From Lachnospiraceae bacterium (GTDB taxonomy: Bacteria > Bacillota > Clostridia > Lachnospirales > Lachnospiraceae), in assembly GCA_022768745.1 (NCBI GenBank), contig JALELK010000107.1:26326-90325 (forward strand): a DNA stretch of 64,000 bases, in the 5' to 3' direction. Below the pieces are notes generated by a model, which was not told the origin of the DNA, ran no database searches, and saw only the letters and a list, made by a program, of their open reading frames with translations. Both the position numbers and the translations under genes were made by a program. Of the stretch, positions 55,519 through 63,475 are shown piece by piece (within the stretch, counting starts at the first letter, position 1; every line of letters starts with the position of its first letter).

Positions 55519-58206
55519 ATGAATATTTGTGATGTATTACAGTTTCGGGGAACCTGGCGCACATATCAGGCGAGAGTCTTAGAGAGAGCAGAACGCTACT
55601 TGGATGATGGGTGTATTCATATTGTAGCGGCACCAGGTTCCGGAAAGACTACATTGGGTATAGAGCTGGTTCGTAAACTTTCAGAACCAGCTTTGATTTT
55701 GGCACCTACGGTGACCATTCGTGAACAGTGGAAAACAAGAATTGAAGAGGGATTTTTGAAAGAAGGGATAGATGTAAATGCGATTGTTTCTCAGGATTTG
55801 AAGTCACCATCCCTGATTACGATTGCAACGTACCAGGCATTGCACAGCGCTATGACAAAATATGCAGGCATCTTGGAGGAAGAGACAGACGAAGGAACGG
55901 AGGATAGCAATGCTGTAAAGGTAGATGTGGATTTTTCCGAATTTGATCTTGTATCTGTATACAAAGAAGCCGGTATCAAGGTTCTGTGTTTAGACGAATG
56001 CCATCACTTGCGAAGCGAATGGTGGAAGGCGTTGGAGCAATTTAAACAGGAGATGGGCCAGGTCACTGTTGTTGCGCTAACAGCTACACCACCTTATGAT
56101 TCCACACCATCTATGTGGAACAGATACATTAATATGTGCGGAGAAATAGATGAGGAAATAACCATTCCGGAACTGGTGAAGGATGGTTCTTTATGCCCTC
56201 ATCAGGATTTTGTGTATTTTAATTATCCTACCAGGGAAGAGGAGAAATCTGTTAAGGAACATATGGACAAGGCCAAAGCCATGTTGGAAGAATTGCTGCA
56301 GGATGATCAACTTCTCTCCGGTGTTCGTGGGCATGCTTTTTTCAGTGGTCTTGTTTCTACGGATGAGATTTTGGATGACCCTGCTTATCTTTCCTCCCTG
56401 CTGATTTATTTACAAGCCAGAGGTGTGGATTTCCCACAGCAATACAAGAGAATGCTGGGGGCAAATCGTTTGCCGGACATAAATTCCAAATGGATGGAAA
56501 CGCTGTTACAACAACTCTTATTTGAACATACCGAGCATTTTTCGGTGGATGCTGTCTTTGTAGAGCAACTGACAGATAAATTGAAATTGGAAGGCTTGAT
56601 TGAAAAGCGAAAGGTTATTTTGCAAAAGAGTGGTGCGGTGGAGAAGATGTTGACCACCTCCAAAGGAAAGGTGAACAGCATTCTGGATATTGCCACTCAC
56701 GAATACCGTAATCTTGGCACTGACCTTCGTATGTTGATTCTTACAGACTATATACGAAAAGAGGTGGAAAAGGCGCTGGGAAAGGATGAGGTGAGTATTG
56801 ATACCTTAGGCGTGCTTCCTTTCTTTGAACAATTGCGAAGACACTTTGCCAAAGATATGAAACAGCCACAGCCAAAACTTGGTGTACTATGCGGAAGTGT
56901 TGTTATTATTCCGGCTTCGGCAAAGGATGCTTTGCTTCAGGCGGTTGGAGGAGATAAGATTTCCTTTGTCTCGGCAGGACAACTGTCACAAGAAGAATAT
57001 GTAAAAGCGACAGCTGTGGGAGATGCACATTTTCTTACCGGGGCTGTGACAGATATCTTTGCTGCCGGATATATTCATATCTTAGTGGGAACCAAATCCC
57101 TGCTGGGAGAAGGCTGGGATTCCCCTTGCATCAATTCCTTGATTTTGGCTTCTTTTGTAGGTTCTTATATGTTGAGTAATCAGATGCGTGGTCGCGCTAT
57201 TCGCGCAATGAAGGATAACCCGGATAAAACCAGCAATATATGGCATTTGGTATGTCTGTATCCGGAGAAGACTTCTACTACCCAAGGCGAAGAAATCAGT
57301 GAGGATTTCATGTTGCTGAAACGAAGAATGAAGCATTTTCTGGGTTTACACTATGAGATGGATTATATCGAGAGTGGAATAGAACGGCTTTCCTATATCA
57401 AGCCGCCATTCAATAGACATCATGTGGAACATATAAACAAGCAGATGCTTGCACTATCAGATCAGCGCCAATCTTTGAAAGAGGGGTGGGAAAAGGCGTT
57501 GGAAATACATGACCAGATGGAAGTGGTTCGCGAGACGGAAGTGGAAACTTCCCTGTTAGATTCGGTTGTGATTTATGATGCTATACGAGATGTGATTTTC
57601 TCTACCATCCTAATGGTGCTGTCGAATGTTGGCTTACGTGTATCCGATCAATATGAAGGGACTTTTTTAGGAACTTGTTGTTTTGTGATGATTGGATTTG
57701 CTCTAGTGGAGCTATTTATGCGAATACCGAAGTTGTTTATGTTGAGAAGTCCTTATAAGCGGCTACAGTATATCGGAGAGGGAATTCGCAAGGCTTTGGT
57801 TTCACAGGGGATGTTGGAGGATCCCAGATGTCGTGTAAAGGTGGAATCCAATGCAGTTAATCATTGCGTTTATCTCACAGGCGGCACGGGACGGGACAAA
57901 ACATTGTTTGCTGAGTGTGTGATGGATTTCTATTCTCCGGTGGAAAACCAGCGGTATTTGCTTGTGCAAAAGAAACATCACAAGTGCAAAAACGGATATT
58001 ACTGTGTTCCAAATGTATTTGCAGGGAAAAAGGAGTTGGCAACGGCTTTTTTGAACAGTATTCGTCCGTATCTTGGTAATTACGAACTGGTATATACCAG
58101 AAACGAAGAGGGCCGGAAGATTCTTTTAACTGCCAGAGTCAAGGCACTGGCAAATAAGCAGAAACGCTGTCTTAGCAAAGAAAAAGTGAAGTCGGCGTTG
58201 GAATAA
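55519..58206 (+). CDS. SF2 DEAD/DEAH-like helicase with predicted C-terminal-half transmembrane hairpin
   Basis: Walker A IVAAPGSGKTTLGIELV, DECHHLRSEWW, LTATPPYDS, NQMRGRAIRAMKDNPDKTSNIWHLV; hydrophobic VIFSTILMVLSNVGL and GTFLGTCCFVMIGFALVELFM. Confidence 0.88.
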   Translation: MNICDVLQFRGTWRTYQARVLERAERYLDDGCIHIVAAPGSGKTTLGIELVRKLSEPALILAPTVTIREQWKTRIEEGFLKEGIDVNAIVSQDLKSPSLITIATYQALHSAMTKYAGILEEETDEGTEDSNAVKVDVDFSEFDLVSVYKEAGIKVLCLDECHHLRSEWWKALEQFKQEMGQVTVVALTATPPYDSTPSMWNRYINMCGEIDEEITIPELVKDGSLCPHQDFVYFNYPTREEEKSVKEHMDKAKAMLEELLQDDQLLSGVRGHAFFSGLVSTDEILDDPAYLSSLLIYLQARGVDFPQQYKRMLGANRLPDINSKWMETLLQQLLFEHTEHFSVDAVFVEQLTDKLKLEGLIEKRKVILQKSGAVEKMLTTSKGKVNSILDIATHEYRNLGTDLRMLILTDYIRKEVEKALGKDEVSIDTLGVLPFFEQLRRHFAKDMKQPQPKLGVLCGSVVIIPASAKDALLQAVGGDKISFVSAGQLSQEEYVKATAVGDAHFLTGAVTDIFAAGYIHILVGTKSLLGEGWDSPCINSLILASFVGSYMLSNQMRGRAIRAMKDNPDKTSNIWHLVCLYPEKTSTTQGEEISEDFMLLKRRMKHFLGLHYEMDYIESGIERLSYIKPPFNRHHVEHINKQMLALSDQRQSLKEGWEKALEIHDQMEVVRETEVETSLLDSVVIYDAIRDVIFSTILMVLSNVGLRVSDQYEGTFLGTCCFVMIGFALVELFMRIPKLFMLRSPYKRLQYIGEGIRKALVSQGMLEDPRCRVKVESNAVNHCVYLTGGTGRDKTLFAECVMDFYSPVENQRYLLVQKKHHKCKNGYYCVPNVFAGKKELATAFLNSIRPYLGNYELVYTRNEEGRKILLTARVKALANKQKRCLSKEKVKSALE

Positions 58207-58236
58207 AGCTATTAGGGGAAGTCACTGATGGCTATG

Positions 58237-58457
58237 ATGGGGCAAATGATAAGAGGTATCATACCAAGTATTACATAATGTGCTCTTTAGTATGAAATCT
58301 TGACCTGCCCCATAGTTCAATTCCATACCATATAAGTGCGAGTGGCCTCTCTTGGTATGAAAAATCCTACAAAATTGCGAGATAATCACAAAATTCGCCG
58401 GGAATTTGCATACCAAACAAGGTGCCGGGAGACAGTTGGTACTATAAGCTATGGAAT
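58237..58457. other. Inverted-repeat-rich intergenic element (possible structured RNA or non-autonomous element)
   Basis: Perfect 8-bp arms ATGGGGCA/TGCCCCAT, ATTCCATA/TATGGAAT, TTGGTATG/CATACCAA, plus hairpins ATGATA/TATCAT and AAATTC/GAATTT in ~220 nt. Confidence 0.5.
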
Positions 58458-58488
58458 CAAGAATTTAAATGTAGTAAGTAAAAAAACA

Positions 58489-58517
58489 GTTGACTCCGCC
58501 AATATTCTGTGGTAGAG
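58489..58517 (+). promoter_or_regulatory. Putative promoter of infC-rpmI-rplT (TTGACT-17-TAGAGT)
   Basis: TTGACT, CCGCCAATATTCTGTGG, TAGAGT read directly. Confidence 0.65.
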
Positions 58518-58523
58518 TACTTG

Positions 58524-58650
58524 TGTTGTGAAAACCAAGTAGAGTATCCACTCTCACCTAAGCACGATTGTGACTTAGTGTTCATATTCCAGCATTTTAT
58601 TTTGATTTGTTGTGAACTTGATTGTGGATAGTCTGCCTATCCACTTTTTT
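58524..58650 (+). promoter_or_regulatory. infC leader with terminator/antiterminator (L20-leader-like)
   Basis: Terminator GTGGATAG/CTATCCAC-TTTTTT (58624-58650); upstream TATCCAC (58545-58551) can pair with GTGGATA (58624-58630) instead. Confidence 0.7.
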
Positions 58651-58668
58651 TATTGGAGGTATAAGACC

Positions 58669-59175
58669 ATTAGCGAATTAATGATTAACGAACAGATTAG
58701 AGACAAAGAAGTCAGATTAATCAGTTCCGACGGAGAACAGCTCGGCATTATGTCGGCAAAGGAAGCTATGAAATTGGCAGAGCAGGCAGAACTTGATTTG
58801 GTCAAGATTGCTCCGAATGCTAAACCACCGGTATGCAAGATTATCGATTATGGTAAATATCGTTATGAGCTTGCACGCAAGGAAAAAGAGGCAAAGAAGA
58901 AGCAGAAGACAGTTGAGGTAAAAGAAATCCGATTGTCTCCAAATATTGAAGCTAACGATTTGAATACCAAGGTAAATGCTGCAAAGAAATTTATTGCCAA
59001 GGGCAACAAGGTAAAAATCACACTTCGTTTCCGCGGTCGAGAGATGGCACATATTGCACACAGCAAGCACATCTTAGATGATTTTGCTGCAGAGATGGAA
59101 GAAGTTGCAGTAGTGGAGAAAGCACCAAAGCAAGAAGGCAGAAGCATTAGTATGGTGCTGGCAGAGAAAAGATAA
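58669..59175 (+). CDS. infC: Translation initiation factor IF-3 (non-canonical ATT start)
   Basis: (ATT)SELMINEQIRDKEVRLISSDGEQLGIM...; SD GGAGGT 58655-58660, 8 nt before ATT 58669; the track start 58612 lies upstream of the leader terminator. Confidence 0.95.
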   Translation: MSELMINEQIRDKEVRLISSDGEQLGIMSAKEAMKLAEQAELDLVKIAPNAKPPVCKIIDYGKYRYELARKEKEAKKKQKTVEVKEIRLSPNIEANDLNTKVNAAKKFIAKGNKVKITLRFRGREMAHIAHSKHILDDFAAEMEEVAVVEKAPKQEGRSISMVLAEKR

Positions 59176-59193
59176 TTTAAGGAGGAAAATGAA

Positions 59194-59391
59194 ATGCCAA
59201 AAATTAAGACAAAAAGAGCAGCTGCAAAGCGCTTTTCTACAACAGGAACAGGAAAGTTAAAAAGAAATAAAGCTTACAAGAGCCATATCTTAACCAAGAA
59301 GACTACTAAGAGAAAGAGAAATCTTAGAAAGTCTACAATGACAGATGCAACAAATGTTAAGAATATGAAAAAGGTTTTACCTTATAGCTAA
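59194..59391 (+). CDS. rpmI: 50S ribosomal protein L35
   Basis: [46 protein letters not shown]. Confidence 0.99.
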   Translation: MPKIKTKRAAAKRFSTTGTGKLKRNKAYKSHILTKKTTKRKRNLRKSTMTDATNVKNMKKVLPYS

Positions 59392-59417
59392 TTGAACGGT
59401 TAAGGAGGATATGTAAG

Positions 59418-59774
59418 ATGGCAAGAATTAAAGGCGGAATGAACGCTAAAAAGAAGCATAACAGAGTTTTAAAGATGGCAAAGGGTTACAGAGGTGCTCG
59501 TTCTAAGCAGTACCGTGTAGCTAAGCAGTCAGTTATGAGAGCTTTGACAAGTTCTTATGCGGGTAGAAAGCAGAGAAAGAGACAGATGCGTCAGTTATGG
59601 ATTGCACGTATCAACGCTGCTGCAAGATTGAATGGTTTATCATACAGCAAGTTTATGTATGGATTGAAGGTTGCTGGTGTTGAGATGAACCGCAAGATGT
59701 TGGCTGAGATGGCTGTAAATGATGCAGCTGGATTTGCTGAGTTGGTTGAACTTGCGAAGAAGAATGTAGCATAA
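59418..59774 (+). CDS. rplT: 50S ribosomal protein L20
   Basis: [43 protein letters not shown]. Confidence 0.99.
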   Translation: MARIKGGMNAKKKHNRVLKMAKGYRGARSKQYRVAKQSVMRALTSSYAGRKQRKRQMRQLWIARINAAARLNGLSYSKFMYGLKVAGVEMNRKMLAEMAVNDAAGFAELVELAKKNVA

Positions 59775-59785
59775 CATTGCTTTTG

Positions 59786-59816
59786 GGTCCGGATGAAAAG
59801 TCCGGACCATTTTTTA
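59786..59816 (+). terminator. Intrinsic terminator after rplT
   Basis: GGTCCGGA-TGAAAAG-TCCGGACC-ATTTTTT. Confidence 0.9.
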
Positions 59817-59915
59817 TAATATAGAAACCGAAAATCAAAAAATGGTTTCCTCATTGAATTTGTTTGTGATATAATTATAATATAAATATAAAGTACTTTT
59901 TGAGGAGGAAAAAAT

Positions 59916-60932
59916 ATGGCAATATTAGTTACCGGTGGTGCAGGATATATTGGTAGTCATACCTGCGTAGAACTTTTACAGGCTGGATATGAAGTTGTTG
60001 TTTTGGATAACTTATGCAATTCCAGTGAAAAATCATTGGAACGTGTCAAGGCGATTACCGGAAAAGATTTGACATTTTATAAGGGAGATATTCTTGACAG
60101 AGATAGATTAAATGAGATTTTCGACAAGGAGCAGATTGACAGCTGTATTCACTTTGCGGGATTAAAGGCTGTTGGTGAGTCTGTGGAAAAGCCATGGGAG
60201 TATTATGAAAATAATATTGCCGGCACATTGACATTGGTGGATGTAATGAGACAGCATAATGTGAAAAATATTATTTTCTCTTCATCTGCAACGGTATATG
60301 GTAATCCGGCCCAGATTCCAATCACAGAGGAATGTCCTAAGGGACAGTGCACCAATCCTTACGGATGGACAAAGTCAATGCTTGAACAGATTTTATCTGA
60401 TATGCAAAAGGCAGATCCTACATGGAATGTGATTCTCCTTCGTTACTTCAATCCAATCGGAGCTCATCCAAGCGGAACTATGGGAGAGAATCCAAATGGT
60501 ATTCCGAATAATCTTATGCCTTATATCACCCAGGTTGCAGTTGGCAAGCTGAAAGAATTGGGCGTATTCGGAAATGATTATGATACTCCAGATGGCACAG
60601 GTGTCAGAGATTATATCCATGTGGTGGACTTGGCGATTGGCCATGTAAAAGCCTTAAAGAAAATTGAGGAGAACGCCGGACTTTGTGTTTACAATTTAGG
60701 TACAGGGGTAGGATACAGTGTACTGGATATTGTGAAAAACTTTGAGGAAGCAAACGGTGTTAAAATCCCATATGTGATTAAACCGAGACGTGCCGGAGAT
60801 ATTGCAACCTGTTATTCAGATGCCACAAAGGCAAAAGAAGAATTGGGCTGGACAGCCAAGTACGGAATCAAGGAAATGTGTGCAGATTCATGGCGCTGGC
60901 AGAAAAATAATCCAAATGGATATGAAGATTAA
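59916..60932 (+). CDS. galE: UDP-glucose 4-epimerase
   Basis: [53 protein letters not shown]. Confidence 0.97.
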   Translation: MAILVTGGAGYIGSHTCVELLQAGYEVVVLDNLCNSSEKSLERVKAITGKDLTFYKGDILDRDRLNEIFDKEQIDSCIHFAGLKAVGESVEKPWEYYENNIAGTLTLVDVMRQHNVKNIIFSSSATVYGNPAQIPITEECPKGQCTNPYGWTKSMLEQILSDMQKADPTWNVILLRYFNPIGAHPSGTMGENPNGIPNNLMPYITQVAVGKLKELGVFGNDYDTPDGTGVRDYIHVVDLAIGHVKALKKIEENAGLCVYNLGTGVGYSVLDIVKNFEEANGVKIPYVIKPRRAGDIATCYSDATKAKEELGWTAKYGIKEMCADSWRWQKNNPNGYED

Positions 60933-60950
60933 AAAATATTAAAAATGTAC

Positions 60951-60980
60951 TTGACATATAATAGTGTTATAGTATATCAT
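60951..60980 (+). promoter_or_regulatory. Putative promoter of tRNA-Glu (TTGACA with TATATC or TATCAT)
   Basis: Consensus -35 TTGACA 60951-60956; -10 candidates at 16- or 18-nt spacing. Confidence 0.5.
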
Positions 60981-61015
60981 AGTCTTGTTGTCGCGGTGCG
61001 ATAACAAGACAAGAT

Positions 61016-61087
61016 GGTTCGTTGGTCAAGCGGTTAAGACGCCGCCCTCTCACGGCGGAATCAGGGGTTCGATTCCCCTACGAACTG
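61016..61087 (+). tRNA. tRNA-Glu (anticodon CTC)
   Basis: GGTTCGTTGGTCAAGCGGTTAAGACGCCGCCCTCTCACGGCGGAATCAGGGGTTCGATTCCCCTACGAACTG; anticodon loop CTCTCAC, T-loop GGTTCGATTCC; no encoded CCA. Confidence 0.95.
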
Positions 61088-61115
61088 TTTGCGTTTTGCA
61101 CAATAATGTTACTAG

Positions 61116-61148
61116 ATTAAGAGTGGACATCAGTCCACTCTTAATTGT
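61116..61148 (+). terminator. Perfect 13-bp hairpin after tRNA-Glu, probable terminator
   Basis: ATTAAGAGTGGAC-ATCA-GTCCACTCTTAAT then TGTTTG. Confidence 0.65.
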
Positions 61149-61191
61149 TTGTATAGGTAAAATGTTTCAAAAATAAAAAGGTGGTGAAGTT

Positions 61192-61659
61192 ATGTCGCAA
61201 AGAGAGATATACGAAAGCAAAACAGAAGAGTTGATACAGCCGATTCTTCAGCGTATGGGTTTTGAACTGGTGGATGTAGAGTATGTAAAAGAAGGTCAGG
61301 AATATTACCTTCGTGCATATATTGATAAGCCGGGAGGAATAACCATTGACGATTGTGTTGCTGTAAGCCGGGAAATGAACGAACTTTTAGATGAATTGGA
61401 TTATATTTCAGGAACTTACACTTTTGAGGTGAGTTCTCCGGGACTTGGCAGACCGTTAAAAAAAGAAAAAGACTATGTCCGCAGTATGGGCAAGGAATTG
61501 GAAATCAGAACCTATAAAGCCATAGATAAGCAAAAAGAATTTTATGGAACACTCACTGCTTTTGATGCAGATACGGTGACAATTGTTACCCAGGAAGAAA
61601 AAGAAATTGTATTTAATAAGTCAGATATTGCGTTAATTCGTCTGGCATTTGATTTTTAG
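61192..61659 (+). CDS. rimP: Ribosome maturation factor RimP
   Basis: LIQPILQRMGFELVDVEYVKEGQEYYLRAYIDKPGGITIDDCVAVSREMNELLDE; EVSSPGLGRPL. Confidence 0.97.
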   Translation: MSQREIYESKTEELIQPILQRMGFELVDVEYVKEGQEYYLRAYIDKPGGITIDDCVAVSREMNELLDELDYISGTYTFEVSSPGLGRPLKKEKDYVRSMGKELEIRTYKAIDKQKEFYGTLTAFDADTVTIVTQEEKEIVFNKSDIALIRLAFDF

Positions 61660-61693
61660 CGTACCATAACAAAAAAATTAGGAGGAAAAAAGA

Positions 61694-62878
61694 ATGAAAA
61701 ACAATGAATTGTTAGAAGCGTTAAATATGTTGGAGGCAGAAAAGAATATCAGTAAAAGTGTTTTACTTGAGGCAATTGAGAATTCTCTTTTGATTGCATG
61801 TAAAAATCATTTCGGTAAGGCTGATAACGTTTCTGTAAATATTAATCCGGATACCTGTGAGTACCATGTGACCTTGGCAAAGACCGTTGTTGAGGATGTG
61901 GAGGATTCCGTAGAGCAGATTAGCTTAGAAGATGCCCAGGATATTGACGGAAGCTTAAATATTGGTGATGTGGTCAATGTGGAAATTAAGTCTAAGGACT
62001 TTGGCCGTATTGCTGCAATGAGTGCAAAAAATACCATTCTCCAGAAAATCAGAGAAGAAGAAAGAAAGATGATTTACGATGAGTATTACACCTTGGAAAA
62101 GGATGTAGTTACCGGTATTGTTCAGAGATATGTTGGAAGAAATATCAGCATCAATTTAGGAAAGACAGATGCTTTTCTTGCGGAAAACGAGCAGGTTAAG
62201 GGAGAACATTTCCAGCCTACAGAAAGAATTAAGGTATACATTCTTGAGGTTCGTGATACAACAAGAGGACCTAAGATTCTTGTTTCAAGAACTCATCCTG
62301 AGTTGGTTAAGAGATTGTTCGAGGAAGAAGTGGCAGAAGTTCGGGATGGCGTGGTAGAAATCAAAGCTATTGCCCGTGAGGCAGGAAGCAGAACCAAGAT
62401 TGCTGTTTATTCTGCAGATGAGGATGTGGATCCGGTTGGAGCATGCGTGGGTATGAACGGAAGCCGTGTAAATGCCATTGTTGATGAGCTTCGCGGTGAA
62501 AAAATCGACATTATTGAATGGAACGAAAATCCGGCTATGTTAATTGAGCATGCGCTTAGCCCTGCAAAAGTCATTTCTGTTATTGCAGATGCAGATGAAA
62601 AGACAGCAAAGGTGGTTGTTCCTGATTATCAGTTATCACTGGCAATTGGTAAGGAAGGACAGAATGCAAGACTGGCTGCCAGATTAACAGGATACAAAAT
62701 TGACATCAAGAGTGAGACTCAGGCAAGAGAAGCTGGCGATTTCATGGATTATGAAAACGACTATGATGATGAGTACTACGACGACGATGAATATTACGAT
62801 GATGAGGAGTACGATGAGGAATATTCAGAGGATGAAGAAGTTGTAGCAGAAAAAGAAACAGAAGTTACAGAGGACTAA
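61694..62878 (+). CDS. nusA: Transcription termination/antitermination protein NusA
   Basis: S1 and KH domains; DPVGACVGMNGSRVNAIVDELRGEKIDIIEWNENPA; acidic C-terminal tail. Confidence 0.98.
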   Translation: MKNNELLEALNMLEAEKNISKSVLLEAIENSLLIACKNHFGKADNVSVNINPDTCEYHVTLAKTVVEDVEDSVEQISLEDAQDIDGSLNIGDVVNVEIKSKDFGRIAAMSAKNTILQKIREEERKMIYDEYYTLEKDVVTGIVQRYVGRNISINLGKTDAFLAENEQVKGEHFQPTERIKVYILEVRDTTRGPKILVSRTHPELVKRLFEEEVAEVRDGVVEIKAIAREAGSRTKIAVYSADEDVDPVGACVGMNGSRVNAIVDELRGEKIDIIEWNENPAMLIEHALSPAKVISVIADADEKTAKVVVPDYQLSLAIGKEGQNARLAARLTGYKIDIKSETQAREAGDFMDYENDYDDEYYDDDEYYDDEEYDEEYSEDEEVVAEKETEVTED

Positions 62879-62887
62879 GGTTTTGTT

Positions 62888-63157
62888 ATGAGTGGAAAAC
62901 AGAAAGTATTACGCAAGTGTGTGGGTTGCGGCGAAATGAAAGAAAAAGTATCATTGGTTCGTGTGGTGAAGACACCGGAAGATGACTTTATTCTGGATAA
63001 GACAAATCGTGCAAATGGTCGAGGTGCTTACATATGTAAAGATGCATTGTGTTTTCAGAAAGCATTAAAGAACAAAGGTTTAGAGCGTTCCTTGAAGTGT
63101 AAAATACCAGATGAAATCATAGAGCAGTTGGAAAAGGAGATATCGAATGCAGAATAG
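62888..63157 (+). CDS. rnpM: RNase P modulator RnpM (YlxR family)
   Basis: RKCVGCGEMKEKVSLVRVV...NGRGAYICKDALCFQKALK. Confidence 0.92.
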   Translation: MSGKQKVLRKCVGCGEMKEKVSLVRVVKTPEDDFILDKTNRANGRGAYICKDALCFQKALKNKGLERSLKCKIPDEIIEQLEKEISNAE

Positions 63158-63452
63158 AGCGTTATCTATGTTGGGATTGGCAGAGAAGGCCAGAAAAGTT
63201 GTCAGCGGAGAGTTTTCGGTGGAAAATGCCGTTAGAGCGTATAAGGCCTATTTGGTAATCGTAGCGACAGATGCCTCTGATAATACAAAGAAGAACTTTT
63301 CCGATATGTGCCGGTATTATGGATGTGAACTTAGATTTTATGGTACAAAGGATGAATTGGGATATGCTATCGGGAAACAGTTTCGTGCATCGGTGGCTGT
63401 GTTGGATGAAAATCTGGCAAAAGCAATAGCCCAAAAGATTGATTTGGTATAA
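63147..63452 (+). CDS. L7Ae-like ribosomal protein YlxQ
   Basis: LSMLGLAEKARKVVSGEFSVENAVRAYKAYLVIVATDASDNTKKNFSDMCRYYG. Confidence 0.92.
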   Translation: MQNRALSMLGLAEKARKVVSGEFSVENAVRAYKAYLVIVATDASDNTKKNFSDMCRYYGCELRFYGTKDELGYAIGKQFRASVAVLDENLAKAIAQKIDLV

Positions 63453-63475
63453 AACTGGATAATGGAGGATATAGT

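Noticed and set aside
58222-58416. 64-aa minus-strand ORF between helicase and infC
   Set aside because: Composed largely of inverted-repeat sequence, no motif, no RBS; the region is better treated as a structured non-coding element.
58612-58668. Upstream ATG start for infC given in the ORF track
   Set aside because: It precedes the leader terminator and lacks an SD; ATT 58669 has an ideal SD and matches known infC practice.
60985-61176. 63-aa + strand ORF
   Set aside because: Overlaps the tRNA-Glu gene and its hairpins; spurious.
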